Positions 8,841 through 21,057 of a stretch of 64,000 bases of DNA are shown here, piece by piece. The notes below the pieces were generated by a model. It was given only the letters and a program-made list of their open reading frames with translations, was not told where the DNA came from and did no database searches. The stretch comes from Heyndrickxia vini (GTDB lineage: Bacteria; Bacillota; Bacilli; Bacillales; Bacillaceae_C), in the NCBI RefSeq assembly GCF_016772275.1, contig NZ_CP065425.1, positions 4,022,001 to 4,086,000 on the forward strand, in the 5' to 3' direction. Every line of letters starts with the position of its first letter. The first letter of the stretch is position 1. The position numbers were made by a program, and so were the translations under genes.

Positions 8841-9910
8841 TAATCATTCACACTTTCCAATTTATGAGATTGATCCTCTAAAATTAACGCATCAATAATT
8901 TCATCTATTTTTCCTTGAAGAATTTGGTCAAGCTTTTGAATCGTTAAACCGATACGATGATCAGTCACACGGTTTTGCGGAAAATTGTAAGTACGAATAC
9001 GTTCGGAACGATCTCCTGTTCCAACCGCAGATTTACGATTGGCATCATACTCCGCTTGTGCTTCTTGTTGGAACTTATCATATACACGTGCGCGTAAAAC
9101 CTTCATCGCTTTTTCTTTATTCTTAATTTGTGATTTTTCATCTTGGCATGATACAACCGTTCCTGTTGGAATATGTGTCAAACGCACAGCTGACATCGTT
9201 GTATTAACACTTTGACCACCCGGTCCGCTTGATGCAAAAGTATCAACGCGGATATCTTTTTCATGAATCTCGACTTCTACTTCTTCTGCCTCCGGAAGAA
9301 CCGCAACTGTTGCCGTAGAGGTGTGGATACGTCCACCTGATTCCGTTTCCGGAACACGTTGAACGCGATGGGCACCGTTTTCAAATTTTAATTTTGAAAA
9401 GGCACCTTTTCCGTTAATTATAAAGATAATTTCTTTATACCCGCCAACTCCAGTCGTACTTGCCTCGATAACTTCAGTTTTCCAGCCTTGTGCTTCCGCA
9501 AAACGGCTGTACATACGGTATAAATCCCCTGCAAATAGTGCTGCTTCATCCCCACCTGCAGCACCACGGATCTCCATAATAACGTTTTTATCATCATTCG
9601 GATCTTTTGGTATAAGAAGGACCTTTAATCGTTCTTCATAGTTTTCAATTTGTTCTTCTAATTCGCTGATTTCTTCCTTTACCATTTCTTTCATTTCAGC
9701 ATCTAACTTTTCTTCAAGCATTGCTTTTGCATCTTTAAATTGTTGTTGCACCTCTTTATATTCACGATACACGACAACAGTTTCTTGAATATCTGATTGT
9801 TCTTTTGAATAATCTCTTAATTTTTTTGTATCATTAATAATTTCGGGATCGCTTAAAAGCTCATTCAACTTATCATAGCGATCTTCCACAGCTTGCAATC
9901 GATCGAACAT
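8840..9910 (-). CDS. prfA: Peptide chain release factor 1
   Basis: RF1 ends translation at UAA and UAG. The 356-residue protein has the catalytic GGQ at 231-233, the tripeptide anticodon region PET at 187-189, and an acidic, helical N-terminal domain. Gln233 is the residue methylated by PrmC, encoded directly downstream with overlap. The GAGGTGAGATGCA-type site before the ATG fits a normal start. Confidence 0.98.
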   Translation of the reverse strand: MFDRLQAVEDRYDKLNELLSDPEIINDTKKLRDYSKEQSDIQETVVVYREYKEVQQQFKDAKAMLEEKLDAEMKEMVKEEISELEEQIENYEERLKVLLIPKDPNDDKNVIMEIRGAAGGDEAALFAGDLYRMYSRFAEAQGWKTEVIEASTTGVGGYKEIIFIINGKGAFSKLKFENGAHRVQRVPETESGGRIHTSTATVAVLPEAEEVEVEIHEKDIRVDTFASSGPGGQSVNTTMSAVRLTHIPTGTVVSCQDEKSQIKNKEKAMKVLRARVYDKFQQEAQAEYDANRKSAVGTGDRSERIRTYNFPQNRVTDHRIGLTIQKLDQILQGKIDEIIDALILEDQSHKLESVND

Positions 9911-10025
9911 TGCATCTCACCTCTATAGTAAAAGCTTAAGTAATCTATCGCTCTCGCTTTCCATTTTATCCATAACAGTACTATTATAGTATACAGAGTA
10001 CTCTAGAGTAAAGAACCCATTCATT

Positions 10026-10056
10026 TAAAAATGCCAGATCCATTTAGGTTCTGGCA
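10026..10056 (-). terminator. Intrinsic terminator after the lipoprotein gene
   Basis: TGCCAGAACC and GGATCTGGCA on the minus strand form a 10-bp stem with one mismatch, a 5-nt loop and a following T-run. Confidence 0.85.
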
Positions 10057-10065
10057 GCTTCTTTT

Positions 10066-10467
10066 TTACTTTTCCTCAATTTTCACATTAATGTCGTATC
10101 TTGGCAATGCTTGAATGAGTTTTTTATGAATCTTGGCTTCCTCTTTCATACGTTCTTTTGCCGTTAGGCGATTACCTGTATGTGCAGTTACCCACATATT
10201 ATTTCCATTCACCCAAACGGTAGGATCATAATAATTTTTATAGCGTTTCACTACATACTTCGCCTTATCTACATCAGTGCCAACCGTAATTGCCGGGTCT
10301 TTTTGTCTTAAGTCAATCATATTAGGATTCTGATCCGTTGGATTACTCGATATCTTCCTCATCTTATCATTTCCATCATTGGTAGTAGCATTATCATTCA
10401 ATTGATTCGAGCCACAACCTGTTAGTAAACCTATAAGAAATAGAAAACCAATTGTTTTTTTCAACAT
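10066..10467 (-). CDS. Putative YhcN/YlaJ-type sporulation lipoprotein
   Basis: A 133-residue secreted protein with a clear lipobox: MLKKTIGFLFLIGLLTGCGS, the cysteine at about residue 18 being the lipidation site. An Asn/Asp-rich linker follows, then a small domain with DPTVWVNGNNMWVTAH. The last part resembles the YhcN/YlaJ family of spore-membrane lipoproteins, but I am only moderately sure. ATG 10467 is fixed by GGAGG upstream; a longer frame of about 27 codons is rejected. It has its own terminator and lies between prfA and tdk. Confidence 0.7.
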   Translation of the reverse strand: MLKKTIGFLFLIGLLTGCGSNQLNDNATTNDGNDKMRKISSNPTDQNPNMIDLRQKDPAITVGTDVDKAKYVVKRYKNYYDPTVWVNGNNMWVTAHTGNRLTAKERMKEEAKIHKKLIQALPRYDINVKIEEK

Positions 10468-10527
10468 GAAAAGCACCTCCATAGAATTATGTTTTCCAAT
10501 GGAGGAAATGGTTATGTATTTTAGAAA

Positions 10528-10560
10528 ACAAAAAGTCCCTATCATCATCGATAGGAACTA
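10528..10560 (-). terminator. Intrinsic terminator after tdk
   Basis: AGTTCCTATC and GATAGGGACT on the minus strand pair around a 6-nt loop, ending in a T-run just past the tdk stop. Confidence 0.85.
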
Positions 10561-10564
10561 TTTA

Positions 10565-11170
10565 TTAGCAATTAGCACTTTCTGATACACTCACACCTGC
10601 CGGGACTTCATGATGGTGGCGGCAGCGTGCTTCATACGCTTCAGATGCACCTACTAAAATAATCGGATCATCAGCACATGCTGGATTACCATTAATTAAG
10701 CGTTGTGTTCGACTTGCTGGGGAACCGCAAACCGTACAAACAGCTTGTAATTTCGTTACTGTTTCTGCAATCGCCATTAATTTTGGCATCGGTCCGAACG
10801 GAAACCCACGGAAATCTTGATCTAGTCCAGCTAAAATAACTCGATATCCACTGTTTGCCAATGTTTGTACAACATTCACAATTTCTTCATCAAAAAATTG
10901 CGCTTCATCAATTGCAATGACATCTATATCTGCATGTACTATTTCAAAGATATCACTAGCTTTTTCAATCGGAAGGGCTATGACAGAGGTACCATTATGT
11001 GAGACGACCGATTCCTTGCTGTATCGATCATCCAATTTCGGTTTAAAAACGGCAATTTCCAGTTTAGCAAATTGTGCCCGTCGCACACGTCTAATCAATT
11101 CTTCTGATTTTCCCGAAAACATACTGCCGCAAATAACCTCAATCCAGCCAGAATGGTTCATAACATACAT
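10565..11170 (-). CDS. tdk: Thymidine kinase (type II)
   Basis: Tdk phosphorylates thymidine in pyrimidine salvage. The P-loop GSMFSGKS (15-22) and catalytic Glu89 in IDEAQFF are visible. The zinc ligands are Cys145 and Cys148 (CTVC) and Cys183 and His186 (CRHH). The N-terminus [12 protein letters not shown] matches the B. subtilis enzyme, so the first ATG, preceded by GAGAGGAACG, is used. It is flanked by terminators on both sides and is probably monocistronic. Confidence 0.97.
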   Translation of the reverse strand: MYVMNHSGWIEVICGSMFSGKSEELIRRVRRAQFAKLEIAVFKPKLDDRYSKESVVSHNGTSVIALPIEKASDIFEIVHADIDVIAIDEAQFFDEEIVNVVQTLANSGYRVILAGLDQDFRGFPFGPMPKLMAIAETVTKLQAVCTVCGSPASRTQRLINGNPACADDPIILVGASEAYEARCRHHHEVPAGVSVSESANC

Positions 11171-11218
11171 CTTACTCGTTCCTCTCCGATTTCAAATTGT
11201 AACCATTATTATAGAAAT

Positions 11219-11252
11219 AAAAAACAGGCAAGCTTTCTTGCCTGTTTTTTAT
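11219..11252 (-). terminator. Intrinsic terminator after rpmE
   Basis: AAACAGGCAAG pairs with CTTGCCTGTTT around a 4-nt loop, with T-rich ends on both strands. It lies between rpmE and tdk. Confidence 0.9.
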
Positions 11253-11269
11253 TATTTTTTCTTAGAAGT

Positions 11270-11500
<231 letters not shown>

Positions 11501-11658
11501 TCATTACGAAACAGAGTTATATATTTCTATATGGTTTCCTTAGGAAAGTTCAAACAATTTTCCTACACCATTAGAATTTTTTTTACAAACACATGGATAT
11601 ATTATAACAAGCTATATTTTGAAATGCAACAACACAATGCTTCCATTTATTCACTTTC

Positions 11659-12942
11659 TTACACTGTTCGTCTGTTTGTTGTGTTGCCTTTCATTTCGGC
11701 TGTTAGTACTTCGAAGAATTCTTCATTTGTTTTTGTTTTCTTTAATTTCCTTAAAAATCTTTCCACAAAATCTGGTGTATCTGTCATTGATTTACGGATT
11801 GCCCAAAGTTTATCTAAATGATCTTTTGGAATTAAAAGTTCTTCCTTACGTGTTCCAGAACGGCGAATATCTATCGCTGGGAAGATACGTTTTTCAGACA
11901 ATGAACGATCTAGATGCAATTCCATATTTCCTGTTCCTTTAAATTCTTCATAAATTACATCGTCCATACGCGAACCTGTTTCAACGAGTGCAGTTGCTAA
12001 AATCGTTAAACTTCCACCCTCTTCAATATTACGCGCTGCCCCAAAGAAACGTTTTGGTCGATGGAATGCTGCAGGATCGATACCACCCGATAGAGTTCGT
12101 CCACTTGGTGGAATGACTAAATTGTACGCACGGGCTAAACGGGTAATACTATCCATTAGAATGACAACATCACGTTTATGCTCAACAAGACGCATGGCTC
12201 TTTCTAATACAAGTTCAGCTACTTTTATATGATTTTCAGGAACTTCATCGAAAGTTGAGCTTACTACTTCCGCATTCACTGATCGCTCAATATCCGTTAC
12301 CTCTTCAGGTCGTTCATCGATTAATAAAACGATAAGCTCAGCCTCTGGGTTATTGGTTGTTATAGAGTTTGCAATTTCCTTTAAAAGCATTGTTTTTCCA
12401 GCTTTCGGAGGCGCAACAATCAAACCACGTTGCCCAAATCCAACAGGGGCAATTAAATCCATAATACGAGTAGAAAGCTTATTAGGAGCTGTTTCTAATT
12501 TGATCTGTCTATCTGGATATAACGGAGTTAATGCTGGGAAATGTACTCTTTCTTTAGCCGATTCGGGATTTTCGCCATTAACAGCTTCTACATGAAGCAA
12601 TCCATAGTAACGTTCATTTTCTTTTGGCGGTCTTACTTTCCCAGATACTTTATCACCGTTTCGTAAATCAAAACGACGAATTTGAGAAGCGGAAATATAA
12701 ATATCCTCTGAACTTGGGGAATAATTAATTGGTCTTAAGAAGCCAAAGCCTTCTGACTGGATAATTTCAAGAACACCTTCCATAAAGAAATAGCCTTCTT
12801 GTTCAGCCCGAGCTTTTAATATCGCAAAAATTAATTCCTTTTTTGTTAATTTACTATAATAAGAAACTTTATACTCACGCGCTAATGTATATAGTTCCTT
12901 TAATGTCATATTGTCAAGACTTGAAATTGATAAACTCTCCAT
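11659..12942 (-). CDS. rho: Transcription termination factor Rho
   Basis: A hexameric RNA helicase that ends transcription and suppresses antisense RNA. It has an N-terminal helical region, an RNA-binding cold-shock-like domain ([20 protein letters not shown]) and a RecA-type ATPase with the P-loop APPKAGKT. Walker B is [16 protein letters not shown]. The ATG at 12942 gives 427 residues, matching B. subtilis Rho; the site before it is weak (GTGGTG), and a TTG nine codons upstream is an alternative. From memory, B. subtilis rho is autoregulated through its leader. Confidence 0.97.
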   Translation of the reverse strand: MESLSISSLDNMTLKELYTLAREYKVSYYSKLTKKELIFAILKARAEQEGYFFMEGVLEIIQSEGFGFLRPINYSPSSEDIYISASQIRRFDLRNGDKVSGKVRPPKENERYYGLLHVEAVNGENPESAKERVHFPALTPLYPDRQIKLETAPNKLSTRIMDLIAPVGFGQRGLIVAPPKAGKTMLLKEIANSITTNNPEAELIVLLIDERPEEVTDIERSVNAEVVSSTFDEVPENHIKVAELVLERAMRLVEHKRDVVILMDSITRLARAYNLVIPPSGRTLSGGIDPAAFHRPKRFFGAARNIEEGGSLTILATALVETGSRMDDVIYEEFKGTGNMELHLDRSLSEKRIFPAIDIRRSGTRKEELLIPKDHLDKLWAIRKSMTDTPDFVERFLRKLKKTKTNEEFFEVLTAEMKGNTTNRRTV

Positions 12943-13216
12943 ATCTACACCACACTTTAATTTTTTCAAAATCTAAACTTTTATCATTATTTCAATTCAT
13001 CTTAGGGGATAATCCTGTTTTATCATGATAACGACTAAGAAGTATTCACCTAAAAGAGATGAAGGAATGGTTGAATAAGAAGGTTCTATTCGTATGAAAT
13101 AAACCTGTAAGAAAATATTGAAGATTCAGAAGCTATAGAAGTAATCTACAAATATAAATGCAAAAACAATATCTATTTTAACCATATTTACAAAAAAGAA
13201 TCAATACTAAGGAAGG

Positions 13217-13258
13217 AAATAAATTTGTACAAGTGACAAAACCTGTACAAATTTATTT
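13217..13258. promoter_or_regulatory. Perfect 15-bp inverted repeat in the rho-glpX gap
   Basis: AAATAAATTTGTACA and its exact complement are separated by 12 bp. It lies in the 431-bp gap between the glpX stop and the rho start, so it could end glpX transcription, shape the rho leader, or bind a protein. There is no GC-rich stem or clear T-run. I see no gene in the rest of the gap (12943-13373). Confidence 0.6.
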
Positions 13259-13373
13259 TATTTTGAAGGAATTCTTTTCTTTTTGAAATTACTATTGGAT
13301 CAATATTAATACAAACTATTGATTTTTCGCTCCAATCAACTAGCGATTAAATTAATACTGAACTTTAGCCTAC

Positions 13374-14339
13374 TTATTTAATAACAAGATTTGGTTTCTT
13401 TTTTAAGCTGTGTTGACCTTCAATAAATCGAACAGTCCCAGATTTTGCTCGCATGACTACTGAATGTGTAGATCCATAGGAGCCTTTAAATTGTACTCCT
13501 TTGAGGAGTTCACCATCCGTTACTCCGGTTGCTGAAAATATTGCATCATCACCACGAACAAGATCTTCCATTAGTAATACTTTATGAATATTGTCTAAAC
13601 CCATTTTTACGCAACGCTCTGCTTCTGTTTCATTTTGCGGAAGGAGACGGCCTTGTAATTCTCCACCTAAACATTTAAGAGCAACTGCGGCAATAACTCC
13701 TTCTGGTGCCCCACCTGAACCAAAAAGAATATCGACACCTGTATGATCAAAGGCCGTATTGATTGCACCAGCTACATCTCCATCATTGATTAGCTTAATT
13801 CTAGCTCCAGCTTCTCGAAGTTGTGCAATTATATGTTCGTGTCTCGGTCTATTTAAAACAGTGGCAACAACATCTTCAATATCCTTGTTTTTCGCTCTTG
13901 CAACAGCCTTTAAATTATCCAAAACTGATGCATTTATATCTATTTGTCCAACTGCTTCTGGTCCAACTGCAATTTTATCCATATACATATCGGGAGCATG
14001 AAGTAGGTTACCATGGTCAGCAACTGCCAAAACAGAAAGCGCATTCCATCCTCCGGAGGCAACGATATTTGTTCCTTCTAGCGGGTCAACTGCAACATCA
14101 ACTCTTGGCCCATATCCGGTTCCTAATTTTTCACCGATATATAGCATTGGAGCTTCATCCATTTCTCCTTCACCAATGACAACTGTACCTTTCATAGGTA
14201 TAGTATCGAAAACATCTCGCATTGCAGATGTAGCTGCTTCGTCGGCTTCATCTTTTTTTCCTCTTCCCATAAGACGGGCTGATGCCAATGCAGCCGCCTC
14301 GGTAACACGAACTAACTCCATAGATAAGCTTCGTTCCAT
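13374..14339 (-). CDS. glpX: Class II fructose-1,6-bisphosphatase GlpX
   Basis: It hydrolyses fructose 1,6-bisphosphate in gluconeogenesis. [15 protein letters not shown], the metal-binding DPLEGT motif and GSGGAPEG mark the lithium-sensitive phosphatase fold of GlpX. The ATG at 14339 gives 321 residues, as in B. subtilis; the adjacent GTG one codon upstream is equally close to the GGGGG site. With fba and tal nearby, the region clusters C3/C6 sugar-phosphate enzymes. Confidence 0.96.
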   Translation of the reverse strand: MERSLSMELVRVTEAAALASARLMGRGKKDEADEAATSAMRDVFDTIPMKGTVVIGEGEMDEAPMLYIGEKLGTGYGPRVDVAVDPLEGTNIVASGGWNALSVLAVADHGNLLHAPDMYMDKIAVGPEAVGQIDINASVLDNLKAVARAKNKDIEDVVATVLNRPRHEHIIAQLREAGARIKLINDGDVAGAINTAFDHTGVDILFGSGGAPEGVIAAVALKCLGGELQGRLLPQNETEAERCVKMGLDNIHKVLLMEDLVRGDDAIFSATGVTDGELLKGVQFKGSYGSTHSVVMRAKSGTVRFIEGQHSLKKKPNLVIK

Positions 14340-14510
14340 CACTCTTCCCCCTATATTATCAACAAAAACGGATTAGTATAACACATTTCAGTTATATTGT
14401 AGCACAATATTCTTTAATTGTGTGTACTATTTTGGAATATAGAGGGATAACAATGATCGATAGGCAAACACCTTTCACTTTTCCTTTTGGCAATTTGAAT
14501 GCGACAGTTG

Positions 14511-14573
14511 ATTTCCGCTATAGGTGTTCGCTTTTTCGCGGGCGGTTCGGGAGCCTCCTTGTCGCTCCGCTAC
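14511..14573. repeat. Truncated copy of the GGAGCGGAA intergenic repeat
   Basis: ATTTCCGCTATAGG, CGCGGGCGGTTCGGGAGCC and TCCTTGTCGCTCCGC follow the order of the repeat family found at 36751 and 54522, but the right half is missing. It looks like a decayed remnant between murAB and glpX. Confidence 0.5.
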
Positions 14574-14593
14574 AATAAACAATGTATTTTTAC

Positions 14594-14618
14594 AAAGCCT
14601 TCCTTGTTATAGGCTTTT
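14594..14618 (-). terminator. Terminator overlapping the murAB stop
   Basis: AAAGCC and GGCTTT on the minus strand close a 12-nt loop and are followed by a T-rich tract. The stop codon at 14607-14609 lies in the loop. Confidence 0.6.
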
Positions 14619-15893
14619 TTGTTGTTCCATTTCTTCTTCCGTCATCTTTTCGCGCCAAATAGTTGCTCCTAATCCTTCTAATTTCTCCACGAGATTACTA
14701 TATCCACGATCAATATGCTCTAAACCCGTTACTTCTGTCATTCCTTCTGCCATTAAACCGGCGATAACTAATGCAGCTCCCGCTCGCAGGTCACTAGCCT
14801 TAACCTTCGCTCCTTGAAGAGTTACGGGACCGTTTATGATAGCAGATCTACCTTCGACCTTAATATTAGCATTCATCCGTCTTAATTCATCAATATGTTT
14901 AAATCGAGCTGAATAGATAGTATCCGTAACAACTGATGATCCTTCTGCTTTCGTAAGAAGTGAGGTAAATGGCTGTTGTAAATCAGTTGGGAAGCCAGGA
15001 TATACTAATGTTTTAACATCCACTGCTTTTAACACTTCGCCTTTTCCAATAAAAATGTGTTCATCACCAACTTCGATTGGAACACCCATTTCCCTTAGTT
15101 TTGCTGTTAATGATTCTAAATGATGGGGAATGACATTATCAATCAGTACCCCTTCACCGGCAGCTGCTCCTAATAGCATAAATGTACCTGCCTCAATACG
15201 ATCAGGTATAATTGTATGTCTGCAACCATTGAGCGTTTCGACACCTTCAATCCGAATGACATCTGTTCCAGCACCTTTAATTTTTGCTCCCATATTGGTT
15301 AAAAGAGTCGCTACATCAATAATTTCAGGCTCTTTTGCAGCATTTTCAATAACTGTTTTTCCTTTTGCTCTAACTGCAGCAAGCATAATATTGATTGTTG
15401 CTCCAACACTTACTACATCTAAATAAATTCGTGCCCCCCGTAACTCATCAGCACGTAAATAGATAGCACCTTGCTCATTAGTTACCTTTGCTCCTAATGC
15501 CTCAAAACCTTTAATATGTTGATCAATCGGTCTTGGTCCTAGATGGCAGCCTCCTGGTAGGCCAATAACAGCTTTATTAAAACGTCCAAGCATTGCTCCC
15601 ATTAAGTAATAGGAAGCACGCAACTTTTTCACCTTTCCATTAGGAAGCGGCATTGAAACCATTTTCGTTGGATCTACTACCATATCATCACCATCAAAAG
15701 TGACTGTACCGCCTATTTCTTCGAGTAAAACTTTTAAAGTAGCTACATCTGAAATATCCGGTAATCCTTCAATTGTTACAGGGGATTCAGCTAAGATAGT
15801 AGCAGGAATCAAAGCAACAGCACTATTTTTTGCACCACTTACTTTAATTGTTCCTTTTAACGGGTATCCCCCTGCAATCTTCAGTTTTTCCAT
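14607..15893 (-). CDS. murAB: UDP-GlcNAc 1-carboxyvinyltransferase (MurAB/MurZ)
   Basis: It catalyses the first committed step of peptidoglycan precursor synthesis, adding enolpyruvate to UDP-GlcNAc. The protein has 428 residues. Lys22-Asn23 in SGAKNS and Cys116 in [11 protein letters not shown] are visible; the cysteine is the fosfomycin target. Position between glpX and tal identifies the second MurA paralogue of Bacillus. ATG follows GGAAGGGAG. A structured element and a small AACCAA/TTGGTT hairpin precede it. Confidence 0.95.
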   Translation of the reverse strand: MEKLKIAGGYPLKGTIKVSGAKNSAVALIPATILAESPVTIEGLPDISDVATLKVLLEEIGGTVTFDGDDMVVDPTKMVSMPLPNGKVKKLRASYYLMGAMLGRFNKAVIGLPGGCHLGPRPIDQHIKGFEALGAKVTNEQGAIYLRADELRGARIYLDVVSVGATINIMLAAVRAKGKTVIENAAKEPEIIDVATLLTNMGAKIKGAGTDVIRIEGVETLNGCRHTIIPDRIEAGTFMLLGAAAGEGVLIDNVIPHHLESLTAKLREMGVPIEVGDEHIFIGKGEVLKAVDVKTLVYPGFPTDLQQPFTSLLTKAEGSSVVTDTIYSARFKHIDELRRMNANIKVEGRSAIINGPVTLQGAKVKASDLRAGAALVIAGLMAEGMTEVTGLEHIDRGYSNLVEKLEGLGATIWREKMTEEEMEQQKSL

Positions 15894-15946
15894 TTTTGAC
15901 TCCCTTCCACAACCAACGGAAATTGGTTATTTAAAACAAACTTACA

Positions 15947-16059
15947 TTTGGTTCATTAATGACCTGTATAAATGAACGATTTCACCATTCACTTATACAG
16001 GTCAACCTTTCAGCAATGCTGAAAGGCATAAGGGAATTTCTTCTCGTGAATGAACCAAA
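15947..16059. other. Three-way-junction inverted-repeat element
   Basis: Outer arms TTTGGTTCATT (15947-15957) and AATGAACCAAA (16049-16059) are exact complements over 11 bp. They enclose a 16-bp hairpin with one mismatch (15961-15976 with 15988-16003) and a perfect 9-bp hairpin with a 3-nt loop (16006-16026). On the minus strand it lies between tal and murAB, in a 311-bp gap without a gene. It could be a structured leader RNA, a tal 3' end, or a miniature mobile element. Confidence 0.7.
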
Positions 16060-16204
16060 ATTAACTAATATTCAAAAAATTAGACCTGCAATTAGAATAA
16101 TAAATTCCTTCTTAACTCTCATACTAACAATATCATAAATGACAAGTATAGATTATCCTTATTAGCTTTGCCAAATATTACTGTTTATAGTAGAGGTGTT
16201 GATT

Positions 16205-16855
16205 TTATTCATTTTTCTGACTTGAATTCCAATCTTGTAAAAACTGTTCAATTCCTTTATCTGTTAAAGGATGCTTAAATAATTGATTGATTACCTTTAA
16301 AGGTACAGTTGCAATATGTGCCCCAGCTAAAGCAGCATCTGTTACATGTTGCGGATGACGAATCGAAGCAGCAATAATTTCTGTTTCAATTTGATGAATG
16401 GAAAAGATATCTGCAATTGTTGAAACGAGCTCAACTCCATTATGACCAATATCCTCCAACCTTCCTAAGAAAGGGGATACATAAGTCGCACCCGCTCTTG
16501 CGGCCATTAATGCTTGATTCGCGTTAAAAATTAAAGTTACATTTGTTTTTATTCCCTCTAAAGAGAAAATATGTACAGCTTTTAAGCCTTCAGGAGTCAT
16601 AGGAACTTTAATCGTAATGTTTGGAGCTATTTTAGCTAATTCCCTACCTTCATTCACCATTCCTTCAGCATCTAAAGCAATCACTTCTGCGCTTACGGAA
16701 CCGGGTACTAGACTAGTAATTTCCTTTAAACGGTCATGAAATGAAACGTTCTCTTTGGCTACAAGAGAAGGATTTGTCGTTACCCCGGATAAAATCCCCA
16801 AATCATAGGCTTGTTTAATTTCATCAATATTAGCTGTATCAATAAAAAACTTCAT
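16205..16855 (-). CDS. tal: Transaldolase, TalC/MipB type
   Basis: A 216-residue class I aldolase-fold enzyme that transfers dihydroxyacetone units in the pentose phosphate pathway. The N-terminal [13 protein letters not shown] and TTNPS motifs and the Schiff-base Lys83 in [10 protein letters not shown] are present. The short form can be transaldolase or fructose-6-phosphate aldolase; the Bacillus orthologue (ywjH) is taken as transaldolase. ATG 16855 follows GGTGGAG. Confidence 0.93.
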   Translation of the reverse strand: MKFFIDTANIDEIKQAYDLGILSGVTTNPSLVAKENVSFHDRLKEITSLVPGSVSAEVIALDAEGMVNEGRELAKIAPNITIKVPMTPEGLKAVHIFSLEGIKTNVTLIFNANQALMAARAGATYVSPFLGRLEDIGHNGVELVSTIADIFSIHQIETEIIAASIRHPQHVTDAALAGAHIATVPLKVINQLFKHPLTDKGIEQFLQDWNSSQKNE

Positions 16856-16885
16856 TTTCTCCACCCCTAAAAATTTTAATATAGG

Positions 16886-16909
16886 GAAACCGCCCAAATA
16901 GGCGGTTTC
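16886..16909 (-). terminator. Hairpin between fba and tal
   Basis: GAAACCGCC and GGCGGTTTC form a perfect 9-bp stem with a 6-nt loop downstream of fba. The T-run on the minus strand is weak, so it may stop only part of the transcription. Confidence 0.65.
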
Positions 16910-16956
16910 TCAAGCTTGCGTATTTCTAAAGATGTTTTTAATTTTCTAATCAACAA

Positions 16957-17814
16957 TTACGCTTTATTTGAAGATCCAAATTCGCGAATTTTACCAGTAA
17001 CTGTTTCTTTAATTACTTCACGAGCCGGTCCAAGGTATTTACGTGGATCATATACTTCAGAATCTGCTGCAAGCACTTCACGAACTTTTTTGGCAGAAGC
17101 AATTTGGTTTTCAGTGTTTACATTAATTTTAGCAGTTCCTAAAGAAATTGCTTTTTGAATATCTTTTGTTGGAATACCAGTACCACCATGAAGAACTAGC
17201 GGAAGTCCAGTTGCAGCACCAATTTCCTCCATTTCTTTGAAACCAAGATTAGGCTCACCTTTGTATGGTCCATGCACTGAACCAAGAGCTGGAGCAAGTG
17301 TATCAATACCAGTACGTTCTACTAATTCTTTACACTCATTTGGATCAGCGTAAATGACGCCGTTAGCAACTACGTCATCCTCTTGTCCACCAACTGTTCC
17401 AAGTTCAGCTTCAACAGAAACTCCTTTTGAGTGAGCATATTCCACAACTTTAGAAGTAATTGATACATTTTCTTCAAAAGGATGATGGGATGCATCGATC
17501 ATTACTGAAGTAAATCCTGCATCAATTGCTTCTTTACATTTGTCATAACTTGAACCGTGATCTAAATGAATAGCAACTGGTACAGTAATATTGTAGTCTT
17601 CCATTAATCCTTCAACCATTTTTACAACTGTTTTAAATCCACCGATGTAGCGTCCAGCACCTTCGGAAACACCAAGAATTACCGGTGACTTTTCTTCTTC
17701 AGCTGCTTGAAGAATCGCTTGTGTAAATTCTAAATTATTAATATTAAATTGACCTACTGCATAATGCTCATCTTTCGCTTTATTCAGCATTTCAGTCATT
17801 GAAACTAATGGCAT
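16957..17814 (-). CDS. fba: Class II fructose-bisphosphate aldolase
   Basis: A zinc-dependent glycolytic and gluconeogenic aldolase of 285 residues. The catalytic Asp85 and zinc ligand His86 lie in IHLDHG, and the other ligands are His181 in SVHGPYKG and His209 in LVLHGGTG. It sits between spo0F and tal, as in B. subtilis. A GGAGGAAATA-type site precedes the ATG. Confidence 0.98.
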   Translation of the reverse strand: MPLVSMTEMLNKAKDEHYAVGQFNINNLEFTQAILQAAEEEKSPVILGVSEGAGRYIGGFKTVVKMVEGLMEDYNITVPVAIHLDHGSSYDKCKEAIDAGFTSVMIDASHHPFEENVSITSKVVEYAHSKGVSVEAELGTVGGQEDDVVANGVIYADPNECKELVERTGIDTLAPALGSVHGPYKGEPNLGFKEMEEIGAATGLPLVLHGGTGIPTKDIQKAISLGTAKINVNTENQIASAKKVREVLAADSEVYDPRKYLGPAREVIKETVTGKIREFGSSNKA

Positions 17815-18038
17815 GACTTATTTCCTCCTTTGATATTTCGTCAAAATGGTTTATTTCATCCTAAGTTAGGCAGGTCATTAAACCATAAAGGTTTTCTAAA
17901 GTGTCTTCTTTTATAGATTAAACAAACAATTTGACTTCATACAAGTTAAAATTTCATTTTCATCATACCAAACTAATTTTTCTTTTTCCAATGAACTTCA
18001 TTATATTTCACAAAGATGGAATTTTTTATTTTTTCATT

Positions 18039-18407
18039 TTATTTATTTACAGGTAAATGATCCTTTACAGCTTTTCTTATATCATCAATATCAAATGGTT
18101 TGGCAAAATGCGTTAATGCACCTAAATCTTTTGCCTCTTGAATCATATCCAATTCACCGTACGCTGTCATAATTATTACTCGAATATCAGGTTCAATCAC
18201 TTTCATTCGTTTCAAAATTTCAATACCATCCATTCCTGGTATTTTCATATCCAGGAGAACAAGGTCGGGTGAGTATTTTTTTGTGATTTCTAACGCTTGT
18301 ACCCCATTTGCCGCTTGAAATGTTTTATACCCTTCTTTTTGTAAAACTTCATTTAGTAAAATGCGAATACCAAATTGATCATCTACAATTAATATTTTTT
18401 CCTCCAT
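18039..18407 (-). CDS. spo0F: Sporulation phosphorelay response regulator Spo0F
   Basis: A single-domain receiver that takes phosphate from sporulation kinases and passes it to Spo0B. The 122 residues contain the acidic pocket VDDQ, phosphoacceptor Asp53 in LLDMKIPG, Thr in IMTAYGE and Lys in FAKPFD. ATG 18407 after GGGGGGATTCTG is chosen; the longer frame is rejected. A sigma-H-like promoter lies about 200 bp upstream. Confidence 0.97.
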   Translation of the reverse strand: MEEKILIVDDQFGIRILLNEVLQKEGYKTFQAANGVQALEITKKYSPDLVLLDMKIPGMDGIEILKRMKVIEPDIRVIIMTAYGELDMIQEAKDLGALTHFAKPFDIDDIRKAVKDHLPVNK

Positions 18408-18612
18408 CAGAATCCCCCCAAATGAACTTTGTCTAATTAAAATTTCAAAAATGATCAACCGTATATATTTAATTTGGAAAATCTGGTTAATTTAATAAAA
18501 TTTCCTCTTTACTACTATTGTATTATACTAAAAAATTAATAAGAATTTTACATTTCTTCTAATGATTTTTATTTTGCCTATATAAGGCTTTATGTATTAT
18601 CTACATATGTGT

Positions 18613-18640
18613 ATTCTATTAATGTTAATCATTTTCCTGC
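18613..18640 (-). promoter_or_regulatory. Putative sigma-H promoter upstream of spo0F
   Basis: On the minus strand GCAGGAAAA and ATAGAAT are 12 nt apart. They fit the sigma-H consensus RnAGGAWWW, 11-12 nt, RnnGAAT. From memory, B. subtilis spo0F has sigma-A and sigma-H promoters. The distance to spo0F is about 205 nt. A TATAAT-like -10 closer to the gene (near 18530) could serve sigma-A. Confidence 0.6.
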
Positions 18641-18703
18641 AAAATAGGATTCTATGCTATAACAAATATTTTTATTATCTCGTTTTAAAGGAGTGCGGAT
18701 TTT

Positions 18704-19222
18704 ATGAAGATGTTTTTAACCCAAATTAATGGTTTATTTTCAAGAATTTATGAAAAAGAGCAATTTTCCATCGAAGATAGTGCAAGATTATTAGCTCAAG
18801 CCACTATAGGTCAAGGAAAAATATATATTAAAGGATTTAATGAAATGGAGGGTGTTACATTAGAGGCTTTAGAAGGGGCAGAGCCATTAAAAAGTGCTTT
18901 GCGATTTACAGAAGTGGATGATCTGACAGATGCGGATCGTGTCATTCTACTATCGAGGTTCTCTAATGATGCCGAAGCATTGGCTCTTGCCCAAAAGCTT
19001 GATAGAAAAGGAATACCTTTTATATCCATTTGCGGTGATGTTAAAAATGATGAAAATGATTTGTCTAAACTAGCCGAAGTACATATTAATACCTCTTTAT
19101 TAAAACCAATGCTTCCATCAGAAAGTGGAGATCGCATTTGCTTCCCAACCTCCATGGCTGCACTGTTTATTTATCATTGTATAAAGCTCACCTTCGATGA
19201 AATTATGGAGGAATATGAATAA
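18704..19222 (+). CDS. ywjG: YwjG, DUF2529 family protein
   Basis: A conserved 172-residue protein transcribed divergently from spo0F and convergently with pyrG, as in B. subtilis. Its fold may resemble a sugar-isomerase domain (ADRVILLSRFSNDAEAL, then a PFISICGD strand), but no function is known to me. ATG follows AAAGGAG. It ends in a bidirectional terminator shared with pyrG. Confidence 0.88.
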   Translation: MKMFLTQINGLFSRIYEKEQFSIEDSARLLAQATIGQGKIYIKGFNEMEGVTLEALEGAEPLKSALRFTEVDDLTDADRVILLSRFSNDAEALALAQKLDRKGIPFISICGDVKNDENDLSKLAEVHINTSLLKPMLPSESGDRICFPTSMAALFIYHCIKLTFDEIMEEYE

Positions 19223-19224
19223 TA

Positions 19225-20879
<1,655 letters not shown>

Positions 20880-20951
20880 TTATTGTGTCACAATATTGTA
20901 TCAGTTAATCTGATAATTAAATTTGTTTAAGTGGGGATAAAAAAATAAAAA

Positions 20952-21051
20952 TGCCCCCCTTATTTACTAAGGGGAGCATTAGAATATTCTTCTTCGTTCC
21001 TTTTTTAAGGAGCCCAAATAAAATACTACCTGCCTATTGGGAAGAAGTCAA
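20952..21051 (-). promoter_or_regulatory. pyrG promoter and CTP-responsive attenuator
   Basis: TTGACT (21046-21051) and TAGTAT (21023-21028) are 17 nt apart. Seven nt further on lies GGGCTCC (start near 21015), the initiation sequence known for B. subtilis pyrG, where low CTP causes extra G addition. A terminator at 20952-20978 has a C/T-rich 5' arm (GCTCCCCTT) that a poly-G 5' end could bind. It may also end rpoE read-through. Confidence 0.85.
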
Positions 21052-21057
21052 GAAAGA

